NCBI GenBank assembly: GCA_035079385.1
Contig: JAVHKY010000059.1
Coordinates: 2,654,001-2,718,000, forward strand
Length of the DNA: 64,000 nt
Source of the DNA: Aspidiotus rigidus
Lineage: Eukaryota > Arthropoda > Insecta > Hemiptera > Diaspididae
Direction of reading: 5' to 3'
The position numbers and the translations under genes are program-made. Shown here piece after piece: positions 21,287 to 34,029 of this stretch (position 1 is its first letter; the number at the start of each line of letters is the position of its first letter). The notes below the pieces were generated by a model. That model was not told where the DNA came from. It did not search any database and was given only the letters and a program-made list of their open reading frames with translations.

Positions 21287-24200
21287 ATGATACCCAATGT
21301 TCACACCAACGTATTCGTTTGTTTCGTGCATATTTTCACGGTCGAATCATCGTTTCATCATTGGTCAAACTTATCTTCAAGTAAGTATGTTTTACTTCTT
21401 TTCTGCAAGCATCTGCAATAGAGGTTGCACTTAAGCTTTTGTTAAAATTACAGTTATTCATGATCCACCCAATTATAATTGGACCGAATTCAGAGGCTCG
21501 TAGTTCGTGTTGACGATAAAGTGCTTTCTACAGAGATACGAGTATGAGCCCATGGTAATGAACAGGCACGCTATTGTTATACAAACGAGCTTACTATATA
21601 CTGAGTATGGTCAGAATCATTTCGTGGTTGTTTGGTGTCAGTTCTACGATGTGAGGTTCCAGTACGTTTTGTGGGTCTAGTAAAACTGTGAATTGTGTCA
21701 GGTGCATTGAAACGGTCCGGAGTTTAACATTATTGTCACCATTTCGAACTGCGTTGATAGACAGGTAACGAAATGCTTTTGGAATTGTCCATCACAAGTT
21801 CGTCATTCCTCCACGCTTCATCTGGAATAATGTAGTATAAATTCATAATCCTGATGTTCGAAACTTGGAATAAAAAATCTCACTTATTTACAATAGAATT
21901 TCGAAAAAAATCAAGCGAACCTTTGTTTTGCCAGGAGACGCATTTGAATATGGATCCATTGCCATAACGTGAATTGAGGGTAGTCTTATTGAACTTGCGT
22001 TGAAACGGTCCGGAATTCAACATTGATGTCACCACTTTCAACTGAGCCGCCGTATCCAACAAATATCAATACAAACGGTACAACGAGTCAGGTAATTTCA
22101 CAACCAGATGAGAATGGCGAGTTGACAACAGCGTTTTCTACAACGTCAACGGTTAGACCAATAGCCTTTTTATTATTTGAAGATTTCTGGCGTCAGAAGT
22201 CTCCCTACGCACTCTAGGTGGGTAAAATCCTCAAACTCAAAAGAAGATTCATTGGCGAATATTAGGAAAATATTAATAAATTAATGTTAAATTCAACTGT
22301 GAAAATTTGCTTTGACCGAGAAGCACCGTCGGATTCAAAACGTGGGATGATTTTTTCTTTTGGTGATTTTAACCTTGATCTTTTCATGCAAAGGAAAGAA
22401 ATATAATTGAGGATTTGAGATTCTTATACTTCAGAAACAATAACAACCAATTTCTGGGTTCTCCGCATTTTCATAAAGAATACTTTCGTTCCTTACTACA
22501 ATGCGGGTTATACTTCTTCCCATCAACTTTGTGTCTAGAAACCGCCATTTTTCATGCTGAACTTTCAGATATTTCGTGTACCATTTTTCTATACAAGAAC
22601 ATAAAAAGTACCTACATAAATGTATTTAAGTAAAATTGGAGATTTTGGTTGGGCAGTCGATATCGCGCAGAAATGATCCCGTATACGCATAAGTTCATTA
22701 GAAATTATCCCATATCCGTACGAATTCATCTCACTGTGATTATTTTCAAGTTGCCACGATTGATAGCCAAATTTACGCGCGATCGCTTGGATCAGACCAC
22801 TTTACTCAGACGAAGGAGGCTGTAGCAAGTGAGAAGAAGTCATTGGCTGGAATTTTTTGTACAATAGAAGGAGGAATATAATTTTCATTTTAATTTATTG
22901 TCGTCAACATAACAACTTTTTCATCAGAAAATGATCGGATTAGTTAGAAGCTAGTCAAAAATAACAAACCAGTAAAGCCTTACGATATCATTTCTTTTTT
23001 TGATCTTCTAAACTACAAATAATTCAAACGGTTTTCTTTTTTCTTTCCAGAATATACTAGTAAGTGTATCCAGCAATTGCAAATAATCTACTCACAAACT
23101 CAGAAATCCGAGTCGAGTTTAGTCTGAACGTGAGTTCTTCCAACTTCTGTGAAGTTTCGAATACACTTCCGCACCCATCGTCGAAATAAATGCTCAACCA
23201 TCGTACACTCAAATTATTCGTCAAGAAACACCCATTGTAGAAATTAAGTTCAATCCTCACGTTATGGCAACGGATCCACATTCAAATGCGCCTACCCGCG
23301 AAAAAAAGGTTCGCTTGATTTTTTTTCGGAATTCTACCGTAGGTAAATAAGTGACATTCTTTATTTTAAATTTCGAACATCAGGATTATGAATTTATACT
23401 ACATTATTCCAGATGAAGCGTGGAGGAATGACGAACTTGTGACGGACAATTCCAAAAGCATTTCGTCACCTGTCTATCAATGCAGTTGAAAGTGGTGGCA
23501 ACGATGTTAAACTCCGGACCGTTTCAACGCACCTGACACAATTCACAGTTTTACTAGACCCTCAAAACGTGCTCGAACCTCACATCGTAGAACCAACATC
23601 AAACAACCAAGAAATGATTCTGACCATACCCAGTATAGTAGGCTCGTTCGTAACAATAGCGTGCCTATTCATTAGCATGGGCTCATACTCGTATCTCTGT
23701 AGAAAGCACGTTGTCGCCAACACGAACGACGAGGCATTGAAAGGTCGCTTGAAAAATCTTCCTACACAGTTGCGCGGCCTTACTTCTGACCCATTTATCG
23801 GACGGGTTCGGAGATCATATCAACTGTCGAGTAATTAATTTTCTCACGCACTTCTCGGTGACCATCTTCTTAATGTGGGCAGCCTGCGATCGATTGAAAA
23901 TGTAGCGAATACTGTTCAATGATGTCCTCAACTTGACAGGTTTCTATTTTTACCGGATTTTTTTCATCGTTTTGTGGGGTGCGTCTCATCTATAATAATC
24001 TTCTTAAGAATATAATAATAATAACAAAAATTCTTAAGACCAGGATTACAAAATTCATGCTTAAAATCTATTCTTTACGATATATGTATGTATTTAAAGA
24101 TTTCCGTTACTTACCACGACAGCTGGAGTATCGAAGACCAATTATCTAGCCGATAAGTACCAACTCAGTTTCAACAGGGAATACGAATTTGCATTGTACG

Positions 24201-24663
24201 TTTTGCCATGTTCGATCATCTTGAGCTCTAATTTGCTGTTGTTCGTCTGGATGATGGCAAAATTTATTTGTAAAGAAAGTTTGAAACTTCTACGCGATAA
24301 AAAAGTTAATAAAATGTATACCCCGATTACGATCATCAATTGATATAACTAGTTTGACCGTTATTCATACGATTGTAGGTCAAACACGTCCTCGCGTTGG
24401 CACAAGTTTTCAACATGGTATGGTGCATAACGTTTCCATTACTTTGGTTTCGCGAGACTCGACTTCTTGGTCAGTATCTGATGGTTACACTCGCAACCAC
24501 TCAGGGTATACTGATGCTGACTATTCGGTGCTCCAAAGATTTCGATTTCAAACTTATACTGAATTCTCTAAGTGTTGGTCGTGCAAAATTGTTACCTCCG
24601 CTATCATTCTCGACATCAAAATCAACGAAGACTACGAGTAATTCGCCATCGAAATCTTCTTAG
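21287..24663 (+). pseudogene. Adhesion-type GPCR pseudogene, paralogue of 3828-6669
   Basis: Exon equivalents are visible in the copy A order. Exon 1 (21287-21380, same length, signal peptide kept) splices in phase. Exon 2 (from 21454) meets a stop at 21500, where an inverted duplicate interrupts it. The exon 3 acceptor has changed from cag to caa, shifting it by one base. Exon 6 (from about 23413) has an in-frame TGA at 23487-23489 and lacks 26 bases after TM1, causing a frameshift. The GPS here reads STHLTQFTVL, the canonical HLT form. The last exon (from about 24379) is open to TAG 24661-24663 and keeps TM6 and TM7. The gene cannot encode a receptor; transcription is unknown. Confidence 0.85.
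21495..22000 (-). repeat. Inverted duplicate of receptor exons 5-6 inside copy B exon 2
   Basis: The reverse complement of this stretch matches 23235-23735 of the same pseudogene. The match covers the 'acgttatggca' end of exon 5, the intron, the exon 6 start (gatgaagcgtggaggaatga), the GPS (cacctgacacaattcacagt) and TM1 through 'ctctgtagaaagcac'. It differs from the direct copy at scattered bases. A second short inverted scrap (22001-22048, related to 23485-23532) follows at once. The pair forms a ~500-bp inverted repeat about 1.2 kb apart. Confidence 0.88.
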
Positions 24664-25621
24664 CTTCGTGAGAGCACATCGAGAGTTACTTACTGCACGC
24701 GCGATATGAGACCACAGCGAACCTCTCCGTAAATTATCGACGATCCAGACTCAGGATAATAAACTCGAAGGCGAATGAAAAGTATCGGGAAAATTCGTGA
24801 CGCGATTGCGGAACGAAAAAAAAAAAAAAAAAAAAACTAACTCCGAAACAACAGAATGCGAAATATGACCATCGTCGTAACCAGAATCTCAATCATTGTT
24901 TCTCAAGTCCGCTAGTTTTGTGTATCAGCATCTCGAAAACTTACCATAAGTATTCTCGTACCAGTTTGAGAAAACTGAAAAACAGATTAAAAGTATTAAA
25001 CTTACGCTTTTTATTTACAACGATATTCTATATAAGTATAAACATTGTTGAAAATGTACAAAGAATTACTCAAGGTACAAACGAAAGAAAAAATAATAGA
25101 ATACCATATTCGAAAAAAATTCAGTTCGTCAATCAGTGAAAACGAACGTTTACCAAAATTTTGTTATTAAGGAAAAAAAAAAAACAAAAAATCGTAATAT
25201 TTCTGTAACATCAGAAAACGTTCTAAATATTTCGGCGGATTAGTTTTGAAAAATACGAGGAAAAAAAAAAGGAATAAAAATATTTTCGGATTAATATCGT
25301 AAATAATGACCCCGATCTCGATTAATACTGATACCCGGGAATGTGCGAACTCACATCCTGAAACAATAAACAAGAATGAGCTCAATACATGCACATCGAT
25401 AAGAATTACTGTTCCAAAGTCTACGCATCGAGATCAACTGGTATAAACGCGAGATATCAAATCCAAACTACAAAATACCATTAAGGTTAACTAAGACTAC
25501 AAGCACTTATTAAGAGCTTCTCCATGATTCAATGTCCAACAATATAACCCGTTTCTACAAAGCTGTATATTAGACCGAACAAAATTCTATTTACCTTAAA
25601 CGTGTATTTTACTCAATGAGT

Positions 25622-27142
25622 CTACGCATGAATAGCACGAATCGTATCTTCAATCGACACTCGGCAAACAATACAGCGTTTGAGTTGTAAGGCGCACTTT
25701 TCACATGAAACTGTGTGGTGACATGGTAAAAATACTGTGTCTCTTTCTGCTTCCCAACATATTCGACATGAAAATAGTGATTCTTGTTCTGGTACGATCG
25801 TTTTCGAATCTGTACATTTAGGTGAACTAATTTTTTCTTTCTGACATCGATTCCTCTTCCTGAAAATATAATAATCGTTTTTTCAGCGAACGGGCAGAAA
25901 AAATTACCAATTATCGCGCGACCGATAAACAGACAGAATAAGTTAGTAGTAAAGAGGGAATACGGAATAGCAGGCTCCATTTTGTTAGAACAAATAATAA
26001 AAAGTCATGCGTCCATGCCCAACCCATTTCCAACGTGCAATTTCAATGCCCCAGCCGTTTTTCACGAATATAGGTACTCACTTCGAACTAATAACATCAA
26101 TTAGATCTTTTAGCGCGTCGGCAGCGTTTTTCATTTCCTAAAATATTCAAAAACAAATAAGGATTCCATGAATTTATAGGTATTGATGCGCGTACTGTAA
26201 TTCGATTTGAAAAATCATTCTCAGGGCCCAGGGTCTGAGCGAAACGCATTAATGGAACGGATACCACGCCCCTCTGTATCACGATTCGTAAATAAATTGG
26301 ATTACTAAAAATAATGATAAATACAGGCATCATAAATTCACCTTCGGTGTGGCGATGTTCAATTTACTGCACCACGCTGAATCGATGAATTCCTTTCCCT
26401 TGACATTTAGAACGAAATTACATTTGGGAAACCAATGGGCGTGCTCGACCCACGGATCGTCGGTACTTTTCCATTCTCTTAGACCACCACCACAATGGAA
26501 ACACGCCGTGCGATCCTCGACTCCTATAACGAAAGATGAATCATTAAAACATCGAAAATTGTGGCCATAGATTTTCTAAGAAATGACGACCATACCCATA
26601 TAGAAAAATCCCGCTTCACTTAGCACACTAGGCTGTTGGTTTTGACTAGTCCACGACTTATAAGATTTCACCCGATCCTTTAAAACAGAATAGTGCGGAA
26701 ATTTGGGAGCTGTGTTCCCACGGATTCCGATTTTATCCAACCACGCTTCTCGCGCAGATTTCTCTATCACGGTTATGGAAGACGGAGCTTCTTCATCACT
26801 AGTATTTCTTTCTAGCTCTGAAAATAAAGTCATAACACAATGTAAACGCTTGCGAAATTGTAAGTAGGTTAAGATCTAAATTGGTGAAAGTTTACCGTCA
26901 AGAACATTTTCCGATTCTCTCGACTCTTTTGTATCTTCTTCGATATTTTCGATGGGTTCGCTCACGCTCTTGGTAGGTGTACTTAAAGTAATATTATCAT
27001 TTTTACAATCTACTGGTTTAGTATCACAGTCGGCCAACGTTTTCAAACGGTCAATTTCTTGTGATGAATTCAACTCAGAATTCGACGTCTCATTGTCATT
27101 TCTTCGTAATAATGTGTCTTCTGAGGGTGCCTTTGGATCCAT
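25622..27142 (-). CDS. Inhibitor of apoptosis protein, one BIR plus RING, 314 aa
   Basis: Exons on the minus strand: 27142-26896, 26817-26596, 26523-26342, 26137-26082, 25859-25622, with GT/AG borders and phases agreeing throughout. Residues 1-95 are acidic and Ser/Thr-rich. The BIR spans about 104-190: GFFYMG at 152-157, C164-x2-C167, [20 protein letters not shown]184 and C191, a C2HC zinc site. The W and acidic groove residues resemble type II BIRs that bind IAP-binding motifs. The RING is residues 267-301: C267, C270, C282, H284, C288, C291, C298, C301, with exact IAP C3HC4 spacing. The expected role is cytoplasmic ubiquitin ligase and caspase or IMD-pathway regulator. Most insect IAPs have two or three BIRs; this one resembles the single-BIR livin/BIRC7 layout. 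The initiator ATG is the first in an open exon; the UTRs are not defined. Confidence 0.93.
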
Positions 27143-28480
27143 AATTTATAATTGAAATGGTAACTTCAATGATTACATAACGGAAAGGAAGTGAACGAAT
27201 TAACGAATGTACTAAACATGGTCGACGACGTAGCGAACATTCACGGTTATTTACAGAAAAGGAAAAAAACGGTTACAACCAGTCGATCAGTTGTAACTTA
27301 CTCGAAACGTACGATTACAGAAATTTATTATTTAGTTCTTAACACTTCACACATGATTCTGGTCCTCACCCAACCGTTTTTATTAGGATTTTCAACCATT
27401 GCCTACTACGTTAGTTAGTTTATTTCGTATCGAGGCAAGCTGTGGAAAAAATATGAAGGACGGTCGACGGAAACAGGGAGGTGTGAAAAAAAACAGTTCT
27501 AACGGTGCACTGTTGCCAAGTCGGTATGAAATCAGTGTGACCATGTTCGTGATTTCTAGCATGGATGATGTTGACGTGACACACACGTACACGGGAACAC
27601 GTGAAGCGCTTCATGCGCGACTTCAAAACAGTCTAGAGAATTGTTTTTTCCGAACGAGTGCAAAAGATCTAATTGTGCAGATCGTATTTCTGTGTTTTCT
27701 TAAATCGATCCAAATCAATTTTTACCAAAGGAGATGATTTGTAGAAAATTTTACGCTCTACAAATTTTGTTCCCTTCATTTTTCTTCTAAATTGCTTCGT
27801 TCCAAGTCATTTTGAGATTACTCACTGTGTACAAATAAGAAAATTGCCATGCACCGATTGTAATTTGTAACGCATTGGATGGCCGGCCCAAAGAATGCTG
27901 CCGCCTGTTAGGGACTCAGGGAGCTGCAGCTGAAGTGCCTCCTTATTAATCCTTAGTTGATTATAGTTCATTCTACTGAACAGAAGAAAATATATATAAT
28001 AATAATATGTATTAGGATAAATATTCTTGTATCTGATTTCTTGCAGCGCGGAGTTGTGCAGGGTATTTATAGCGCGCTTGCCGCTCACATTAGACATCCA
28101 CGTCAATTTCAAGGATTGTTGGCGGCTTCGTTTACCATCAAACCTTCTCACACTGTCTCTCTCTCTCTAGAGTCTAATTTATCAAACTGTTGGTTGTCGG
28201 CTGTTGTCATCACTCATTATTCATCACTCATCAGACGCTCTTCCAAGAAGGAAGCTTTCTGGCAAGGATTTAATTGAATAGAGGGAAAACGCAAACAAAC
28301 AACAGACGATCAACATAATGTAATATTGTGATTTGTGATCAACATCAACGAACACACCCCCAACATAAATTGTCTGCGCTGATCGACATTTGTATTCCAA
28401 GAGGAAAGGGAAGTCGTACGTGTATTCAATCAATATAGTACCTTACTTCCTTTTCCTCTTGCAATACAAGCGTCCAGCGG
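27143..28480. other. Upstream region of IAP gene, no gene recognised
   Basis: This should contain the IAP promoter and 5' untranslated DNA (minus strand), but I cannot place a start site. Several short frames exist on both strands without recognisable domains. A ct-repeat (28157-28170) is present. Confidence 0.4.
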
Positions 28481-28690
28481 CGCGGGGTTCTCTGATACTT
28501 GTAATAATTGAAAAAGAGAAGCCTACAGCCCTACACACACTTCAGATTCTCAGAATGAGAGTCTGACTCTGTCTGGAGTCTGGTTGACCTTCGACGCGTC
28601 GACTGCCAGTTGATGCTTGATCGGCCGCTATGACTGTGTGACACTGCTAACTGATTTTCGGCGATAGTTTCTGACATTTTTGCCGGTAAG
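28480..28690 (+). promoter_or_regulatory. Possible untranslated first exon with strong splice donor
   Basis: At 28685 the sequence gccg|gtaagtgtt is a near-consensus plus-strand splice donor. The preceding 200 bases are GC-richer than their surroundings. The next plus-strand acceptor with a coding start that I can model is at 59954, which would need a 31-kb intron. This is only a suggestion from sequence composition and the donor; no core promoter motif is convincing. Confidence 0.2.
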
Positions 28691-28699
28691 TGTTATTGG

Positions 28700-31600
28700 T
28701 GACAAATACGGTTGAATTTGATTTTCATTTCAGTCTTATAAACGTGGACTCGTAATATCTGCATATGAATTTGACGGTTTATCTATCATATTACAGGATT
28801 TACATTTTTTCTCGCGGCCCGCTGTGTACCGCTACGACGTCTCACGCAGTTATTCTTCAACGTCTTTCCTTGAGTGGATTTAAAATATTAAGTAAGACGT
28901 ACTCGAGTCGAGTGGGTTCGAATCATCATTTGCGATCGCTCGTCAGTTATAAATGTATTTGCTCTCTTGATTATTTCCATCAATGCCGACTTTCTTGACG
29001 GTCGTTGTAAGTTGTGTTTTTCTTGTTCGAGTGATTTTTCCATCGCTTCAGCAGTTTTATAACTTTCTTTCAGTTTGAATTCGTGCTGTGGTGTCATTTT
29101 TTTCTATTGAAACGAGTAATCAGAATGCGTTCGGAAATCGAATTTTATGCTGAGTCCATGCATTCGAGAGTCAGCAGTGTCACGTAGTTGTTTTGCCAAA
29201 CCATTTTGCTTTTTCCGTGGTAGACGATCGAGAATAAAGCTGACAGAAGAAGAAAAATCCCGGGAAATTGATAGTAACCATTTCATCACTCATGCGAAGT
29301 TTATATATACAGTGTACGGTAAGGAGGCTTTTCGAAGTTTAATGACGCGAAAAAACCTCGGTCGTGTGAGTCGTATAAATTTAAATTTATCTCTGCCTCA
29401 ACTGAAGTATTGGTAATAATTTCGAAACAAAGCAATTTCTGTCCTTTTCACGTAGAAAACGGATCATATCCGTCAAAGTGATAACAGGGGTCAGGGGTGG
29501 TGAATGTTCTCGACGTTTCAAATCTGAAATTGTGCGGAGATCGATCAGATGAGTAGTTTTTGATATCTTTACTCGTGTGTAACTCCGATAGGATTTGCCG
29601 TATTTATTTCGAATATTGAATGCAAATCCGAAAGTTTGTTGCTGATAGAACATAGTTCGTGTGGAATCTCGCATTGAAGTGTAAACCCATTTGAGGTGAT
29701 TTACAGAAGCTATCTGCCCTTCAGTAATTGTTTATGCTTTATGAAGCAAAGAGTTGTGTAAATAATAGATAACTGCCATCTTTTGCCCTTTTCTATCTGT
29801 TTATATGCCTACTCATATAGGGTAGTTTACTTATTATTAAACAGTAGCAAAAGACGCTTTCCGCATACATTCAATGGTAACAAATATCGATTTTGTATTT
29901 GGACAGAATATTCTGATTTGAAGATGAAACCAAATTTGTGAGCGGAATCCTTATTTACCGAGAATATGTTAGAAAGCCAAACATACATACCAAGGTGCGA
30001 AATTCGAATAAAATGTTTGATTTCAAGGAGAGGCGAAAGGTCGTGTGTTGCTTACGCTGCTGCTTTTTCTGATATTTTGGAAAGAACCTTCGTAAAGGCG
30101 GTTGAAAGTCCTGCTACTAATGAGTGTATAATATTTCGATCGAAAAAAAAGTTGCCGTGAATTCGGGATCGTTCGTTGTTCAATCGTGAACTAGGCCTAT
30201 AATATTCGAGTAAAGCCTCCATGAAATCAACTGGTAAATTATTCTGTACCAAGGGAGAGTAATTTAAATTCGCCGTTTCGGAATCCAGTGGCAACGCTAT
30301 AGTGGCGATATCTAGAAGGTGAATATAGTGTTCTTGACCATAGGGGGTTAAGCAAGTAAAATCAACTCGTCCGGTTTTTCCAAAGTCACGGGACGAGTTT
30401 AAACGCTCTCGAATTGATTTACGAAGATAATTGATTTGTCGTAGTTAACATGGTAAATTAAAATTGGTCAAAAGAATTGCTTCGAGATGGGCAACTCCTT
30501 ACCTGGATTTTGACTAATATTGTGAAAAAGTGGCTGTAGTCGTCCTTTTTACTCATGACATATTTTATATTTTCGGCGTTATATAAAGGCATCGAGGTCG
30601 GAATTTTCTGTTGAGTGGGTAATTTTTGATCTCATTAATGAGAATTTTTACTTGGTGATCATTCGTATTTTCGAGTTATGAAGTCGTAGTCTACGTTGGG
30701 CTGAAGCCAGGGCGAGAAATTTCGAGTAAAAAATTGAAAGAAAATAGGTGGACAAGCCTGTATAAGTTGAAGAGGATGGTATTGGGCGAACAAGGTGGGG
30801 CAAAATATTTGTATCTAAATTGCTAATACCTTACATAGAGTTGTAAATGTGGTTTTAAATATGATGTGAATCCTTCTGTCCTCTATGCAGTAAAATACCT
30901 TACAAATCAAGGAAATTTTATACTTTTTCTCTACAGTTTCTCTATCAAAACTCTTCTTCCTAATTTATTCACCCGTGCCATTGCAATTTTTTTTTTTTTT
31001 TTTTTCCTGAGGTTATAAATTCCACACCAGATAACATTGCCATGGAACAATATTCTACTAATAACTCGCGTGTGCGATTTTTTCGCTTTCTATTCAAGAA
31101 ATTTAAATACCATGAAAGAATGAATGTGGTTATCAGTCTATGATATTGCAGTGAGATTATGTACCTCTACTAACGAGCGGGGTTACAACAGGTCATTCCC
31201 ATCGATATTTTCATTTCCGCGTGTGTGGTATTCCAAAAGGAGGAAAAAATGAAAAAAGAAACTCGACCCTCTGTGTGTTCTCTCTTAAAATAATCCAGCC
31301 ATCCTCTTCGTGATATTTTTGAAGTTCAGTGATTACAATGTCTCATAAGTTCGGCTATACGTAGCTATTGAATTCTAATTTTTCCAATTTTTTGCCCCTA
31401 CTTTCAGCTCCTTCTCTTCGTAGACCGAGTCTCCTCCAATGAAAAAAATGTACGTACGTCTAAAGTCAATATTGTTTCAAGTCTTTCTTCGTCGCCTTCT
31501 ATAAAAGCGCTCTATAGCTCAAAATTTTTCTTGTAGGGCCAGTGTTATCTTGACGCAAACATAGAAAATTTTGTGAAGGTGCACCCCTCCTGAGTACAAG

Positions 31601-34010
31601 GATACGAATTAAATTCCTTAAATATTTCGAAGACTTTACTTTCTATTTTGACGCTGCTTCATGACAAGTTGTTAGAGAAGGTTGTATGATTTTACTTCAG
31701 TCTTCCATTATCTCGACCAGATTTGCTCTGCATATTGATTGACGTATATCTATTGTATTCTATCTCTGGTGATATGAGAAAAAAAAAAAATCGTATCAAA
31801 TGGTGCAATAATTCCTCCTATTTAAAAGTACTTATATTTGAAGTATTTCTCAGAAAAGTGAGAAGAAAAAATATCTCACTTGATGCTTCATTACATTACC
31901 TCATTACCTTACATACTGAGTTCTTAGTCTATATTTAAGATTCATGTGTCTATGGTCGAAACCGGAAACTGATAAAAAATACTGATAATGAAGAAAAACT
32001 ACGTGCACGTGATGCGCGTGATTTTGTATATGAAACGACAAGATAAAATATGAACTACATGGTACTTGTGAATAGCTGTGAATTAGTGATAAATTTTTCT
32101 TGTACCGAGATGGTTAGTCTTGAATCTGTCATCGAATTTGTACGTTGGTCGAATAATAGCAGGTGTGATTTTAAAAGTTCGACAAGAAGTATCGGGTTCA
32201 AACATTCTGTTTACGTTTAAGAAGTGAAGAATACATTTATCATATCACATTCATTGCGTGAAAAAAATCCTTGTATAACACGAGTACGTCTCTTAGCTCG
32301 GGGTTCAGAATCGTTTCGTAGACTATCGTCATTTTTATGGTGTAAATTGTACGAATTTTATATGACTCATTTTACATAGCCTTACCGACGGATGAAATGT
32401 GAGTTGAAAAATTTTATTACCTACCATTTTTATTGCTGATAAGAAATTTACAATATGTATTATGATACTAAATTTAGGTTTATATTGCATGAGTTACCTA
32501 CTATGTAGGACTTGAACTTTCTGATGTAACGACGATGTAAGTTTGAAAATTGTTGGAAAAATCTACTTACGAGTCAACGGGAAATTTCTTTTTGAATTGC
32601 TGCCATATTTCCGAAGTACATTTCTGCACCACCTCTGTAGAGACGTCGTAGGCCTATCAATAATTTTTCTGTATTTCTGCCTCGACTGGATCATTTTCAG
32701 AGAGCTGTTTTAGTCATTTCCCTCAAATAAAAATGCTATGGCTCGAGATGGTTTTTTCAAGCCTTGAAATAATTTTCAACTATGTGAGTTTAAGTCGTTT
32801 AGAATAATTTTTGGTGGAGTAGATGAAAATGATTACTCTTTTTGGACACTAAAAGCTTTATAAAATATTCTTGATCGTTCTTCATCTTTAAGTATCTTTT
32901 ATTAAAATTTTGAAGATCAGACGATAGGTAGATTAAGCGAGAGATATTTCCAAGAATTTTAAGATTCGAATCCATTGTTGATCTGACAATTGATATTTGA
33001 GGTAATTTTCCGTGTCAGTAGGTCGTAGAAAGAGATTCAGAAACATATGTGATGAATTTTCAAAATCATTCGAGAACTTGGAATGATCTATCGTCTCTCG
33101 AACTGTAGGTTTACATTTGAAATTGACGTTGAATTTCCGATATGGCCTTTCTAACTCTGTAGAAATTCATGAATTTTCGCCCTGGGGGTAAAATTTGAGG
33201 AAATTTGTGATATCGGTTATTTTTGATATTTTTTCTTTTTCTTTTTCCTTACGTATGTGTATAAAATTTCGGTTAGTTTTTGACCTCGTTTGATAAGAGT
33301 CTTTAGAGCCTATTGTTGTGCATGTTTTGCAATAGTATATTGCACGTCAAGACTTGAAATGGAGTGAACTTTGCAGATCGAACGTTAGCGAGTGACACAA
33401 TGTGCAAGATCTGCAAAAGTGCGTTTTCCGTGCATGTGTACGTAACACATAGATGAATAATACTGGTTTGTATGACGTGCACTCTATGATTAATAAATAA
33501 CAGAATTGCATGACGAAATACCGAGGACGAATTGGGAAAGCGGAATTTATGATGAAAAAATGTTGGGTTGAGAGGACCAAATGGTTACTATGATGAAACA
33601 ATTAGAGAGCGATATTAAGATTTTAACCCTTGATGTAATGGATTTTGAAAAGTTTTAATATTTGGGATTTGTGCGTGAAATGGCACATAGGACGTTACAG
33701 TTGTTGAGTGTAAAACATAAATGTCAGGATTTCACAAGCTGAAAAGTAGTTCCAGCTCATTTTATCGCGCTAAAGGTGATTCTCTTGAGAGTTATAGATG
33801 TTCCATTCATTAGAATGTCTAACATTAGTTTTTCCAAGGAATTTTATTTTTGAATTGTAGTGACATTCAAACAAACGTGCTATTTCTTGTTTGTTTCAAC
33901 TTCTGAACTTGTGGTTCAAAATAATTGTGTGATTATCCCAAATGTAGTAGGGTTCAGGTCGAGGGTAAATTTTTTGCGAGCGTTTATATTTATTGAGTCT
34001 TGTTTCAAGG
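28700..34010. other. 5.3 kb without recognisable gene or repeat
   Basis: Moderately AT-rich DNA with scattered short frames on both strands, none showing a known domain. No internal tandem structure stands out. It could be a long intron or intergenic DNA. Confidence 0.45.
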
Positions 34011-34029
34011 GTTTGTCCTATGTACCCTT

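Larger units (their letters stand above)
20620..25030 (+). repeat. Segmental duplication, copy B (contains receptor pseudogene)
   Basis: Direct-orientation copy of 3370-6950, longer because of a ~500-bp inverted insert near 21500-22000 and other indels. The upstream piece around 20700-20740 is itself partly repeated at 20835-20890 (gagatgacaagtgcgg...ttatct). Copy B lies about 17 kb from copy A, with satellite and composite repeats between them. Confidence 0.85.

Noticed and set aside
26952..27155. Plus-strand frame opposite IAP exon 1
   Set aside because: Shadow of the minus-strand IAP coding exon.
28914..28926. gggttcgaatcat, a B-box-like sequence that might mark a tRNA gene
   Set aside because: No acceptor stem, A-box or anticodon arm could be placed around it.
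30052..30294. Minus-strand 80-codon frame with a reasonable amino-acid mix
   Set aside because: No domain, no matching exon neighbours in phase and no repeat or gene context; kept as unassigned DNA.
33347..33601. Minus-strand 84-codon frame, His/Ser-rich
   Set aside because: No homology recognised, no splice context and ordinary length for chance in this composition.
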